Shown: piece by piece, positions 55,918 to 64,000 of the stretch
Layout of the letters: the number at the start of each line of letters is the position of its first letter
Position numbering within the stretch: the first letter of the stretch is position 1
Made by a program: the position numbers and the translations under genes
The notes under the pieces: model-generated
Databases searched by the model: none
What the model was told of the DNA's origin: nothing
Seen by the model: the letters and a program-made list of their open reading frames with translations, nothing else
NCBI GenBank assembly: GCA_006386115.1
Contig: VFIW01000006.1
Span: forward strand, 268,502-332,501
Reading direction: 5' to 3'
Source of the DNA: Globisporangium splendens
Taxonomy: Eukaryota; Oomycota; Peronosporomycetes; Pythiales; Pythiaceae
Length of the DNA: 64,000 nt

Positions 55918-58572
55918 CTACCGTTTTCTCTGTCTATCTCGATAAGTTGACATTCGCGGGCGACTTGTTGGTACAGACGGTTGACTTAGTCGTTGTTGAC
56001 TTAGTAGGTCACCACCATCATTCCGTCGCATCAATGCCTGTTTGACGAGCGTCATGGACACACTCGCGACGTCCATGCGCTCGCGCATCGCGGCCATCGC
56101 AGCGTCACGGAACAGCGCGCGCACATCACCTGCCGACATGCCACTCGTGTGCGTCACGGCAAACGCTGCGACGGCGTGTGCATCTGGCAACTGTGGATCC
56201 TGCGTGTAGTCCAATGGGATGCTCTTCAGTGTGTCCAGGACGATGGCTTTGCGCGCAGCGGCATCGGGGAATCCGACGTCAATGTGCACGTCAAAGCGCC
56301 TAGCGAGAAGAAAATTGCAAAATGAGAACGCCAAAGGTGGTGATCAGCAGTCAGTATGGAACGTACCCTGGACGCAGGATCGCTGGATCGAGCGCGTCTT
56401 TCCTCGTTGTCGATGCGAGCACCACAACATGGTGCTTGAGGAACGCTTGCTTTGCCTCACCTTCGCTGTCGTTGTTACTCCCACGTCGTACCGGATGGTT
56501 GTGGAACCCGTCCATTTCCACGAGCAGCATGCTCAGCATGCGGTCAAACGTCTGCTCGGTGCTCGTGTCGAAGCCGCGACGCGGCGCGATGCTCTCAATG
56601 TGATCAAAGTACAAAACGCATGGCGCCGCACTCCGCGCCGTCGTAAAGAGCTCGCGCAGGGCGCGCTCTGTGTCACCCACTACTTTGGTCAGCAGATCAG
56701 CGCAGTTGACAGACACAAACGAAGCGAGCCCTCGTCGACGCACTTCGCGGGCCACGGCGTCTGCGAGATGGCTTTTGCCTGAGCCTGGCGCACCTGTGAG
56801 CAAGATCCCCTTGGGCGGCACGGTGCCGAACGCAAGGTACCGACTGCAATCGACCAGAGGCTCGAGCAACGACACTCGGATCGCCTGCAGCGCCGTCTCC
56901 ATGCCGTAGACACCCGCAAAGGCAGCAATTTCATCGTCTCCTGACTGGATGGACGTACTCGCTGGCTGTTTCTGTCGTTGCGAGACATGGTGCGTCTGCA
57001 GAACCGAAGGGTACGTGGTCGCGAGCGCGGCTTCGAAGTGACTCGACTCCACCACAATACCGGTGCTGGTGGTGCCTGAAGACGCGCTGCGGTTTAAGCA
57101 GACCTGCAGCGCTTTCTGACAGAGACTGAGCAGATCTGCGCCGACAAAACCACCTGTGGATTCACTGACTCGTGTCAAGAACGAATGGTCCTCGACCTTC
57201 CAGCTCTTGGTCAGCTTTTCCAAAATCTCCAGTCGTTCTCGCTGTCCAGGCGGCTGCATGCGCACAATGAGATCGAGTCGGCCATTCGAGAACACGGCAG
57301 GATCCATGGCGTCCAAGTGGCTTGTCGTGCCGAGTACGAAAACCTGTTGCCGTGACAACTTGAGTTTGTCGAGACACGACACAAACGCGCCTAGAACGCC
57401 GATCTCGAGCGCGCTCTGTGAGTCTTGTGAAGCCGCGCGAGACGCTGAAATCGACTCGATGCCGTCAATCACGAGGATACTCGGGGCTTGCTGGGTTGCG
57501 GCTTCAAGCGTGCGCACGAGCTGCGCCTCGGACTGACCCACGTACGTCTGAAAAATGTCCGCGGCGTTCAGAAATACCGCTTCCACTCCCAGACATTCGC
57601 ACAGCGTCTTGGCGAGTAAGGTCTTCCCGACACCCGGCAATCCACTGAGGATTGCGCCCACCGTTGGTGCCACGCATGACGTGGATTGTTGCGCTGCTGG
57701 TGCTGGATCCACCGCCGCAAACCTCGCCAGAATCGCGTGCAGCAGGCGCTGTGCGTATTCACCAAGACCCCCGAGCTGCTGGGAGAGTTTCGCCGCGTAC
57801 TCGGGCATGGTCTGGAACGTTCTCTGCTGTCGCGAAGTCATGTGGGTGCCACCGACTTCCTCGTTCTGATTCAAAAAGTGGATCGTTACTTTTGTGGCGC
57901 TCGTGATCGTACCCAGCGCAACACAGCACCCCGAACCTTGTCGCGTCCACTTGATACAAGAAAATCGCGCGGTCTCAAGACGATTGAACCAGTGGAGCGG
58001 TATGCGCTGGTCTTCCCAGATCGTCGAGCCTTGCAGCAGCTACAGAGCGCCAACATATATATATTGCACAGGTCTTGTTTAGAATCACACATTGACTACG
58101 ACACGAAAAGCGCATTAACGTATACCTTGAGCACGACGTGCTTCAGTCCGTTGACGACAGCTCGTGGTGGAGAAGCGCGATCCATGAAATGCACCTCTGC
58201 AGCGCCAACGATCCCTGGTTCACACGCGCACGTTGCCGGCTTTGCTGACGCGGCCACCTCCTCGACACCAGTGACGAAGAGCTCAGTTTCCTCACTCTGC
58301 TCTGCTCGTGGTTCAATGTCGTAGTCATCGTACAGAGCTGCCTGCAATCCGCGCGATAGACGTACTCCACAGTCATCGGCTGACGGCCGCAGGCATGCGA
58401 AGCATTTGTGCTGCCGAGCTTGAATTTGCACCACGCGATGTGGTGACTGGATGTGTGACGTGTAGAGAATGCACCTACGGTCATCGCCTGAGGGTGGCGG
58501 CAGCGCACCGCCATGCGCAGATGGGCGACGCACGCGGAGCACGACGCCACTCGCACCGCCATGCACCTCCAT
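55918..58572 (-). CDS. Double-AAA ATPase (AFG2/SPATA5-like) lacking both Walker B glutamates
   Basis: Three exons (58572-58126, 58039-56367, 56299-55918), phases consistent, give 833 aa. Residues 1-230 are a divergent N-domain. D1 has GLPGVGKT (Walker A) and ILVIDGIES (Walker B). D2 has GAPGSGKS, VNCADLLTKVVGDTERALRELF, CVLYFDHIESIAPRRG (Walker B), ALDPAILRPG|RFD and a SGMSAGDVRALFRDA sensor-2 region. In both Walker B motifs the catalytic Glu that follows Asp is replaced (Gly in D1, His in D2), predicting weak or absent ATP hydrolysis while nucleotide binding remains. Domain spacing best fits AFG2/SPATA5L1 proteins (ribosome maturation, replisome unloading); PEX1 is an alternative. The stop is TAG. 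Confidence 0.75.
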
Positions 58573-59232
58573 TGTCCCCTTTAAGCACCAAGCAAATGTG
58601 CTTTGGTGCTAAGTACGCATACAAAAAGTACGCAGCAAGAGTATTTGTTGATATGGGTACTATATATAAATATTTGCTAAAAAGGGTTTGCTGTGTTCGT
58701 TGTTGACATAATGCAGTTCGTACTGTGGAGTGATAATGAATTGCTAGTTTCACACGAGAAGGTGCGTTGTTTGAGACAATCCTATGCCTACACTTCCGCT
58801 ACACCTAACCTCAGACACCGATTACTAAACCATCACAGGCAAAGGTCCTTCGTACACATGGGACTCGATCACACAAGAAAAGACCTACAAAAGGTATAAA
58901 AGACTGTCTGGTATAACAAACGCACATGCGCGAAAACTTAGTGAGCATCTCTATATGGGTTGTCTATAATGTAATATACAATATAGCCATAGTAATCTAT
59001 AGGACATTGACTCAACAGAGCGAAATGTCTGTACATGCTTCAGTTGTCAAATGATGGCAGAGACCAAACTGCGTGTGTTTCGGGGGTGTCTTTGCGAAAT
59101 TGTTCGAGAAAGAAATACTCGATATTCAGGCCAAGGTCGGACAAGTGCTCATCTTTCGCGGCGACTTGGTACATCGCGGCCTCAGCTGTCCTGAGATCAA
59201 CCATCGTTTGCACTGTCACCTCACTGGGAAAG
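58573..59232. other. AT-rich intergenic region left of the LTR element
   Basis: 660 bp with AT-rich stretches (TATATATAAATATT near 58662) and no convincing gene. Presumed promoter of the AAA gene and flank of the retroelement insertion. Confidence 0.55.
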
Positions 59233-59882
59233 TGTAAGAGGGCGCTGTTCCAAACAGTCCCTCAAACACGGCACACACGCTTGTGCCAGAGGAAGCGATC
59301 TCCCGACTTGGAGAGAGGAAGAAGACTTGAGTACTTGGAGGAAAATTTGCAACTGAATTAAAAATGGTTATGGTTCCTGTCGCTACTTACAAATGAACCC
59401 CAAGGGCTCCTACAGGTTTTATAACTAAAACCTAAACATACACAATAAAACCTATGAATCTGATATATAAAACCTTGGGTACACTGAGGTTGAACCTACG
59501 GGATCTTCTAGAAGCTTGAACTTCAAGTCTTGTATAAAATCCCTGCAAAGTGATTGGCTCGCGCCACTCACTCCAGGTGGCAGAGACACGTCGGTCTCGT
59601 CGCCAGTCCAGTTTCCCAAGCAGGAACCATCACTCAGTACTTGATTAGTACATGGATGTCATTACTCTGTACTGATTAGTACATGAGAACAACATTCTGC
59701 ACTGATCAGCACAGAGAACACTCGTGACGTCATCGAATGACGTCACACGTGCATGTGGGGACTGTATTACCGTAATCCCTTTGTTATTTGTGTCTCCACA
59801 ATGCACGCTGAAGGTGGTGTGTGACACACTAGATCTGGGAACAGATCCACCTTCATGTAATGGCTGGTTATGGCCCATTACA
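59233..59882 (-). mobile_element. LTR of a Ty3/Gypsy element (3' LTR on the minus strand)
   Basis: Bounded by TGTAAGAGGG (plus-strand left end) and CCCATTACA (right end), that is TGTAA...TTACA termini. On the minus strand it starts directly after a purine-rich tract (59895-59883, AAGGAGGGGATGA) that follows the pol fragment, which fits PPT plus 3' LTR. Inside are a CRE-type palindrome (59724-59746), three ~20-bp repeats of the TACTGATTAGTACATG type (59636-59715), and TATA-like TTATAAAA further in. The partner LTR is not in the window. Confidence 0.75.
59724..59746. promoter_or_regulatory. Palindromic pair of CRE sites in the LTR
   Basis: GTGACGTCATCGAATGACGTCAC contains TGACGTCA at 59725-59732 and 59738-59745 within one near-perfect palindrome, about 150 bp into the putative U3. 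Consensus CRE/ATF bZIP sites; binding is inferred. Confidence 0.5.
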
Positions 59883-59895
59883 TCATCCCCTCCTT
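59883..59895 (-). other. Polypurine tract preceding the LTR
   Basis: Reads AAGGAGGGGATGA on the minus strand, immediately before the LTR terminus TGTAATGGG, as expected for plus-strand priming in an LTR element. Confidence 0.65.
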
Positions 59896-59958
59896 AAAGT
59901 CACAAGTACCTTGCGTACTTTTGCAGACCTTTCGGAGCAGTTCACTTTCCAATTGGCA

Positions 59959-61101
59959 ATGAAGCGACCAAGTGACCAAGTGAACCGTGAAGAACGTCCG
60001 TCGTCCAAGCGACAGCAGACAGCTCCAGAACTCTTCGACATTTCTCCCATTCTGAAGAAGAAGGGGGAGCTCGAGTTCTACAAGGAGCGGTTCTTCAGTT
60101 GGCGTCGGATCAACGATCGCGATGATCCGAACCAACACATCGCAGCCCAGAGAGACTCATGGCGAACATTTGTTCGTCTTGAGAACGAGAACAAGATGGA
60201 GCGTCTTCTTCGTCGTGGCAATGCTCGTGCCCAAAGAAGAACTCCCGCTGACGACAGAGCGAACCGTAGCTCTGGTCGTCGTAGTGTCGCCCCTGGCGAC
60301 GCTACAAGCAGTTCTCATAGCTGCGGACCACGTCGGGAACATCAGACTCCAATGTCTGACGAGGCTCCCACGTGTCCAAGCTCGGTGGATATCCACGCCA
60401 CCGAACTCTGTAGAAGCGTTGATGGTTCAACTACTTCTTTCCTCGACGATGAGTCGGTCGATCTTCATGATCAACAATCGACTCAACCACCCAGCGATGC
60501 TCTCCCTGAGAGTCTAATAACGGGGGTGGGGCTGAACGAGAAAACGATTGAGCGGCTCTGGAAGTGGAAGAGTGCTCATCGTGGGCAAATCGAGGCGCTG
60601 CAGCAGCGTTGTTCGACGCTTGAGGAACGCTGCGAGAGTCTCGAGAACCTTGTCGCCGATCACGAGTCGAAGATCGACGTCCTGACAGAAGGTTCTGCCC
60701 AGTGTTCGGCTTTGGAGTCCCGTTATGAGGAACGGTTCCAACAGGTTCAGGACGAACTTGTTCGACTCCGGAAGAACGAGAAGTCTCGTGAGTTGGCTCA
60801 CGATCGCCTGTTGCGCTCTGTGGAAGAGGCAGGTTCGGCACTCGAGGTACTTCGTGGCGAGTACCATTCTCGTCTTCAAGCGTTGGAGGCAGTGAAGGAC
60901 CAATCCTTCGACGTCCTGCAGCTCCTGTACGCCGAGAAGAATCTCCAGAGCGATGAGCTGTTTGCTCTTCGCAATCAAGTGGAGAAGCTTCACGATCAGC
61001 TCGATCGTTTGCGGAAGATCTCGCAGGATCCGCAGATCCACTTGGAAGGTAAGGCTTCAGTCTACCCACATAAAATGTCGGGTGTAGACGCATGCGTGTA
61101 G
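59959..61101 (+). CDS. Coiled-coil ORF lying antisense to the chromovirus pol gene
   Basis: 381 codons from MKRPSDQVNREERPSSKRQQ to TAG (an upstream ATG at 59860 inside the LTR would add 33). The N-terminus is basic and charged (ELEFYKERFFSWRRINDRDD). A Ser-rich middle is followed by ~170 residues of strong coiled coil (IEALQQRCSTLEERCESLENL, VQDELVRLRKNEKSRELAHD, LFALRNQVEKLHDQLDRLRK). It starts just inside the LTR and overlaps, on the opposite strand, the pol chromodomain and the low-complexity linker before it. Heptad quality argues for real coding. It may be an accessory antisense gene of the element or a captured host gene. No known family is recognised. Confidence 0.55.
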   Translation: MKRPSDQVNREERPSSKRQQTAPELFDISPILKKKGELEFYKERFFSWRRINDRDDPNQHIAAQRDSWRTFVRLENENKMERLLRRGNARAQRRTPADDRANRSSGRRSVAPGDATSSSHSCGPRREHQTPMSDEAPTCPSSVDIHATELCRSVDGSTTSFLDDESVDLHDQQSTQPPSDALPESLITGVGLNEKTIERLWKWKSAHRGQIEALQQRCSTLEERCESLENLVADHESKIDVLTEGSAQCSALESRYEERFQQVQDELVRLRKNEKSRELAHDRLLRSVEEAGSALEVLRGEYHSRLQALEAVKDQSFDVLQLLYAEKNLQSDELFALRNQVEKLHDQLDRLRKISQDPQIHLEGKASVYPHKMSGVDACV

Positions 61102-61766
61102 GTATGTCTAGCGTGTAGGCATCACCATTGCATTTCACTACCTTGAACGGTCCAATGAACCTTGGCAGAAGCTTCGAGCTTCCCAAGTTGGACACTGCAT
61201 GTTCAGGCAGGTTCGCCGTGCTAAGTAATACAAGATCATTGATCTTATAAACTTGCTTGTTCTTCCTTCCGCTCTTGTCTGCTTGTTCCTTTTGCAGATC
61301 CTGAGCCTTCGCGATTGCGTCTCGAACAAACCTCACAACGGCTTGTCTCCTCACAATAAAGTCATCGACTTGCTGCTCTTCACGACTTGTTAGGTCGTCG
61401 AGGGGTTTCATCGAGTCAAAATTGGCTTTCAACTCGGAAGCAGCATTCAGGTCGTAAGACGACTTCGGCTTGTTACCATGAGCCGGAGTCCCTCCCCCAC
61501 TTAAGGTAGAGACCTCACCCATTATGGAAGCAGGCACTCGGGGATGAATGCCATAGTTGACATAAAATGGAGAGTGACCTGTCGAGACATGCGTGGAATT
61601 GTTCAATGCAAACTCGGCAAGAGGGAGAAACTCACTCCACTCTTTGAAAGACGTTGCGTAGCTGCGCAAAACGTCATCGAGGGCACGATTCACTCGCTCT
61701 GTTTGACCATCAAAATCAAGGTGTGCACGTGTTGAAATAGACAACTTGATGTCTAGAAGCCAAACA
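60302..61766 (-). pseudogene. Ty3/Gypsy chromovirus pol, 3' fragment (integrase end + chromodomain)
   Basis: Starts inside the integrase at the truncation near 61766. It shows DGQTERVNRALDDVLRSYA and FALNNSTHVSTGHSPFYVNYG of the integrase C-terminal core, the GPY/F-like segment (LLPRFIGPFKVVKCNGDAYTL, HPTFYVGRLKPY), then a ~190-residue Ser/Arg/Pro linker, then a chromodomain (EHRWVVESIVDHED ... VRWRGYPPSLDTWEPRQTL). An in-frame TAG at 60431-60433 splits the chromodomain; the original end is TAG at 60302. Gag, protease, RT and RNase H are absent. The fragment ends abruptly where the tRNA repeat array begins. Confidence 0.85.
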
Positions 61767-62214
61767 GTGCGCTTGCCATGTGGTGAGCGTCTTTTTGCTG
61801 TCGTCGCTGTGTTTGTGGTCTCATCTTCGCCTTGCTGCTTTCTGCTCTGGTTGGCGTTCTTCTTTGTCTTTCTTGGCTGCTTGGCTGTGTCGTGCTGCGA
61901 CTGTTGCGACGCACGAGCAAAGTGCTTGTTGCTGTTGGTTTGTGTGTTGCGGCGCAGTGTTTGCGTTTTGTGCGTATTTACGCTTGAGCTGAGGAGAGTG
62001 ATGCGGTGCGGTGTGTGTGGGAGGGCGGACGATAGGGGTGCATTTTCGGGCGTCGGTGTTTTTTCGTGACACGCTTATGTGAGTGTGTGTGTTGTTGTTT
62101 GTTGTTTGTTGTTTGTTGTTTGTTGTTTGTTGTTTGTGTGCGTTTGTGGTGCCGTTGAGGTTGCGCTGTGTGTGTGTTTGTTGCGTTGTGGTGTGTGTGT
62201 TGTGTGTTGTGTAA

Positions 62215-62285
62215 GCGCCGTTGGTTTAGTGGTAAAATATCTCGTTGCCATCGAGATGCCCCGGGTTCGATTCCCGGACGGCGCA
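62215..62285 (+). tRNA. tRNA-Gly (GCC), copy 1
   Basis: 71 nt folding as a full cloverleaf: acceptor stem GCGCCGT/ACGGCGC with discriminator A, D arm GGTTTAGTGGTAAAATA (A-box-like), anticodon stem TCTCG/CGAGA with loop TTGCCAT (anticodon GCC at 62247-62249), 4-nt variable loop, T stem CCGGG/CCCGG with TTCGATT (B box GGTTCGATTCC). Confidence 0.95.
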
Positions 62286-62287
62286 TC

Positions 62288-62310
62288 TTTTTCATCTTTT
62301 TCATCTTTTT
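62288..62310 (+). terminator. Pol III terminator of tRNA copy 1
   Basis: T5 run starting 3 nt after the tRNA, with further T5 runs following (TCTTTTTCA repeated). Confidence 0.8.
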
Positions 62311-63046
62311 CTCCTCGCCCTCTCTTCTTTCTCTTCTCCTCGTTCTGTCGCCGTACTTGGCTCGTTGTCGCAGCGTTCTTTGTCTCTCTCTCCCTCTCGG
62401 TGCCGCCTGGCTCTGTTCGCCGTGCCGAGCTCACATGGCTTCTTCGGCTTGGAAGTCTGTGTGTGTGTGTGTGTCTTCTGTGCTTGCGTCTCACTGCTAC
62501 TGTCAGCGCAAGCGCAAGCGGTGGCGGCGGCGGCGGTAGCGAGGACGAGAGAAGGAGCCCACTCGTGCTCCTCCTTTGCCTGCTCCTCGTTTTGCTGCCA
62601 TCCTGGCGCCTTGCCATGTGGTGAGCGTCTTTTTGCTGTCGTCGCTGTGTTTGTGGTCTCATCTTCGCCTTGCTGCTTTCTGCTCTGGTTGGCGTTCTTC
62701 TTTGTCTTTCTTGGCTGCTTGGCTGTGTCGTGCTGCGACTGTTGCGACGCACGAGCAAAGTGCTTGTTGCTGTTGGTTTGTGTGTTGCGGCGCAGTGTTT
62801 GCGTTTTGTGCGTATTTACGCTTGAGCTGAGGAGAGTGATGCGGTGCGGTGTGTGTGGGAGGGCGGACGATAGGGGTGCATTTTCGGGCGTCGGTGTTTT
62901 TTCGTGACACGCTTATGTGAGTGTGTGTGTTGTTGTTTGTTGTTTGTTGTTTGTTGTTTGTTGTTTGTGTGCGTTTGTGGTGCCGTTGAGGTTGCGCTGT
63001 GTGTGTGTTTGTTGTGTTGTGGTGTGTGGTGTTGTGTGTTGTGTAA

Positions 63047-63115
63047 GCGCCGTTGGTTTAGTGTAAAATTATCTCGTTGCCATCGAGATGCCGGGTTCGA
63101 TTCCCGGACCGGCGC
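63047..63115 (+). pseudogene. Degenerate tRNA-Gly (GCC), copy 2
   Basis: Same acceptor start, anticodon arm (TCTCGTTGCCATCGAGA) and T arm as its neighbours. It has lost one G of the D-loop GG pair, gained a T before the anticodon stem, lost two bases of the variable loop, and has ACCGGCGC instead of ACGGCGC plus A at the 3' end. Acceptor pairing shifts and tertiary contacts would be impaired. Either a tRNA pseudogene or an assembly error in a repeat. Confidence 0.75.
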
Positions 63116-63920
63116 TTTTTATCTTTTTCATCTTTTTCTCCTCGCCCTCTCTTCTTTCTCTTCTCCTCGTTCTGTCGCCGTACTTGGCTCGTTGTCGCAG
63201 CGTTCTTTGTCTCTCTCCCTCTCGGCGCCGCCTGGCTCTGTTCGCCGTGCCGAGCTCACATGGCTTCTTCGGCTTGGAAGTCTCTCTCTGTGTGTGTGTG
63301 TGTCTTCTGTGCTTGCGTCTCACTGCTACTGTCAGCGCAAGCGCAAGCGGTGGCGGCGGCGGCGGTAGCGAGGACGAGAGAAGGAGCCCACTCGTGCTCC
63401 TCCTTTGCCTGCTCCTCGTTTTGCTGCCATCCTGGCGCCTTGCCATGTGGTGAGCGTCTTTTTGCTGTCGTCGCTGTGTTTGTGGTCTCATCTTCGCCTT
63501 GCTGCTTTCTGCTCTGGTTGGCGTTCTTCTTTGTCTTTCTTGGCTGCTTGGCTGTGTCGTGCTGCGACTGTTGCGACGCACTAGCAAAGTGCTTGTTGCT
63601 GTTGGTTTGTGTGTTGCGGCGCAGTGTTTGCGTTTTGTGCGTATTTACGCTTGAGCTGAGGAGAGTGATGCGGTGTGTGTGTGTGTGTGTGTGTGGGAGG
63701 GCGGACGACAGGTGGTGCATCTTTGGTCGTCGGTATTTTTGGTGTTTTTCTGTATTTTTTGGTGAGGCGCTTATGTGAGCGTGTGTGTAGTTGTTTGGTG
63801 TTTTGGGTGCGGTGTGTTGTTTGTGTGAGTGTGTGTGTTTGTGTGTTGTTGTTTGTAGTTTGTAGTTTGTGTGTTGTTGTGTGTGTGTTGTTGTGTGTGT
63901 GTTGTGTGTGTGTTGTGGAA

Positions 63921-63991
63921 GCGCCGTTGGTTTAGTGGTAAAATATCTCGTTGCCATCGAGATGCCCCGGGTTCGATTCCCGGACGGCGCA
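63921..63991 (+). tRNA. tRNA-Gly (GCC), copy 3
   Basis: Identical to copy 1 over all 71 nt and followed by TCTTTTT (T5 at 63994-63998), at the edge of the window. Confidence 0.95.
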
Positions 63992-64000
63992 TCTTTTTCA

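Larger units (their letters stand above)
61769..64000 (+). repeat. Tandem array of ~0.83-kb units, one tRNA-Gly per unit
   Basis: The unit landmark TTGCCATGTGGTGAGCG occurs at 61773, 62611 and 63440 (periods 838 and 829 bp), and tRNA starts are at 62215, 63047 and 63921. Units are highly similar and differ mainly in GT/GTTT microsatellites upstream of the tRNA (62090-62140, 62930-62970, 63672-63697, 63780-63918). The array continues past the window end. Open frames in the units are low-complexity and do not look coding. Confidence 0.92.

Noticed and set aside
59035..59361. ORF overlapping the left end of the LTR
   Set aside because: It crosses the LTR boundary and has no domain; a chance frame.
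62079..63778. Cys/Val/Phe-rich ORFs (VVCCLLFVVCC...) in the tRNA array
   Set aside because: They are translations of GT/GTTT microsatellites and CT-rich spacers, present only because the repeat lacks stops in that frame.
1..64000. CRISPR arrays, rRNA genes, bacterial operons, riboswitches
   Set aside because: None seen. The spliceosomal introns and gene content are eukaryotic, and the only tandem array is the tRNA-Gly repeat.
1..64000. General reassignment of UGA to Trp
   Set aside because: All Trp codons in METTL16, RTEL1, UFC1, AAA, kinase and WD40 are TGG and their exons contain no TGA. Only the weaker statement (avoidance of TGA stops, TGA in a few frames) is kept as a finding.

Overview
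The window is nuclear DNA from a compact protist genome, most probably an oomycete (stramenopile). The evidence is gene-dense DNA with small GT-AG introns, core promoters close to the oomycete initiator plus flanking element (GCTCATT..CAWTTT type), a zinc-finger protein with the C-x-K-x-A-x-x-x-G-x-C-x-x-HG repeats common in oomycetes, and conserved eukaryotic genes (RPL27A, UFC1, RTEL1, METTL16-like). I cannot name a genus.

Layout. 1-7.65 kb: three copies of one gene for a secreted Pro/Ser/Thr/Asn/Gly-rich protein. Two lie head-out in a nearly perfect 2.3-kb inverted duplication; the third follows with homology limited to the 5' leader and CDS. 7.8-21.1 kb: remains of one giant minus-strand gene for a repeat-built surface protein, broken by frameshifts, in-frame TGA codons and two nested 5'-truncated non-LTR retrotransposons with clear target-site duplications. 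21.5-33 kb: LRR protein, C2HC zinc-finger protein, WD40 protein, coiled-coil proteins and an ankyrin protein. 33.5-45.6 kb: RPL27A, an unrecognised membrane-associated gene, an inverted pair of identical B12D/NDUFA4-like genes, a SIS-domain sugar-phosphate isomerase-like gene, a long coiled-coil gene, a protein kinase with an altered catalytic loop, and UFC1. 46-58.6 kb: zinc-finger gene, small membrane protein, RTEL1 helicase with a C-terminal RING, LYR+TPR protein, METTL16-like methyltransferase, and a double-AAA ATPase whose Walker B glutamates are both replaced. 59.2-61.8 kb: 3' part of a Ty3/Gypsy chromovirus (minus strand) with one LTR and a 381-codon coiled-coil ORF on the opposite strand. 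61.8-64 kb: tandem 0.83-kb repeats, each carrying one tRNA-Gly(GCC).

The housekeeping genes share no pathway; they are packed head-to-head or tail-to-tail with gaps of about 110-500 bp. Many weaker genes show single-base frameshifts, often at homopolymers. Some are probably assembly errors, so pseudogene calls outside the giant gene are cautious. The most unusual items are the antisense coiled-coil ORF inside the chromovirus, duplications whose homology stops at the ends of the transcript or CDS, the tRNA-Gly array abutting a truncated retroelement, and the apparent avoidance of TGA as a terminator while TGA interrupts several coding stretches.
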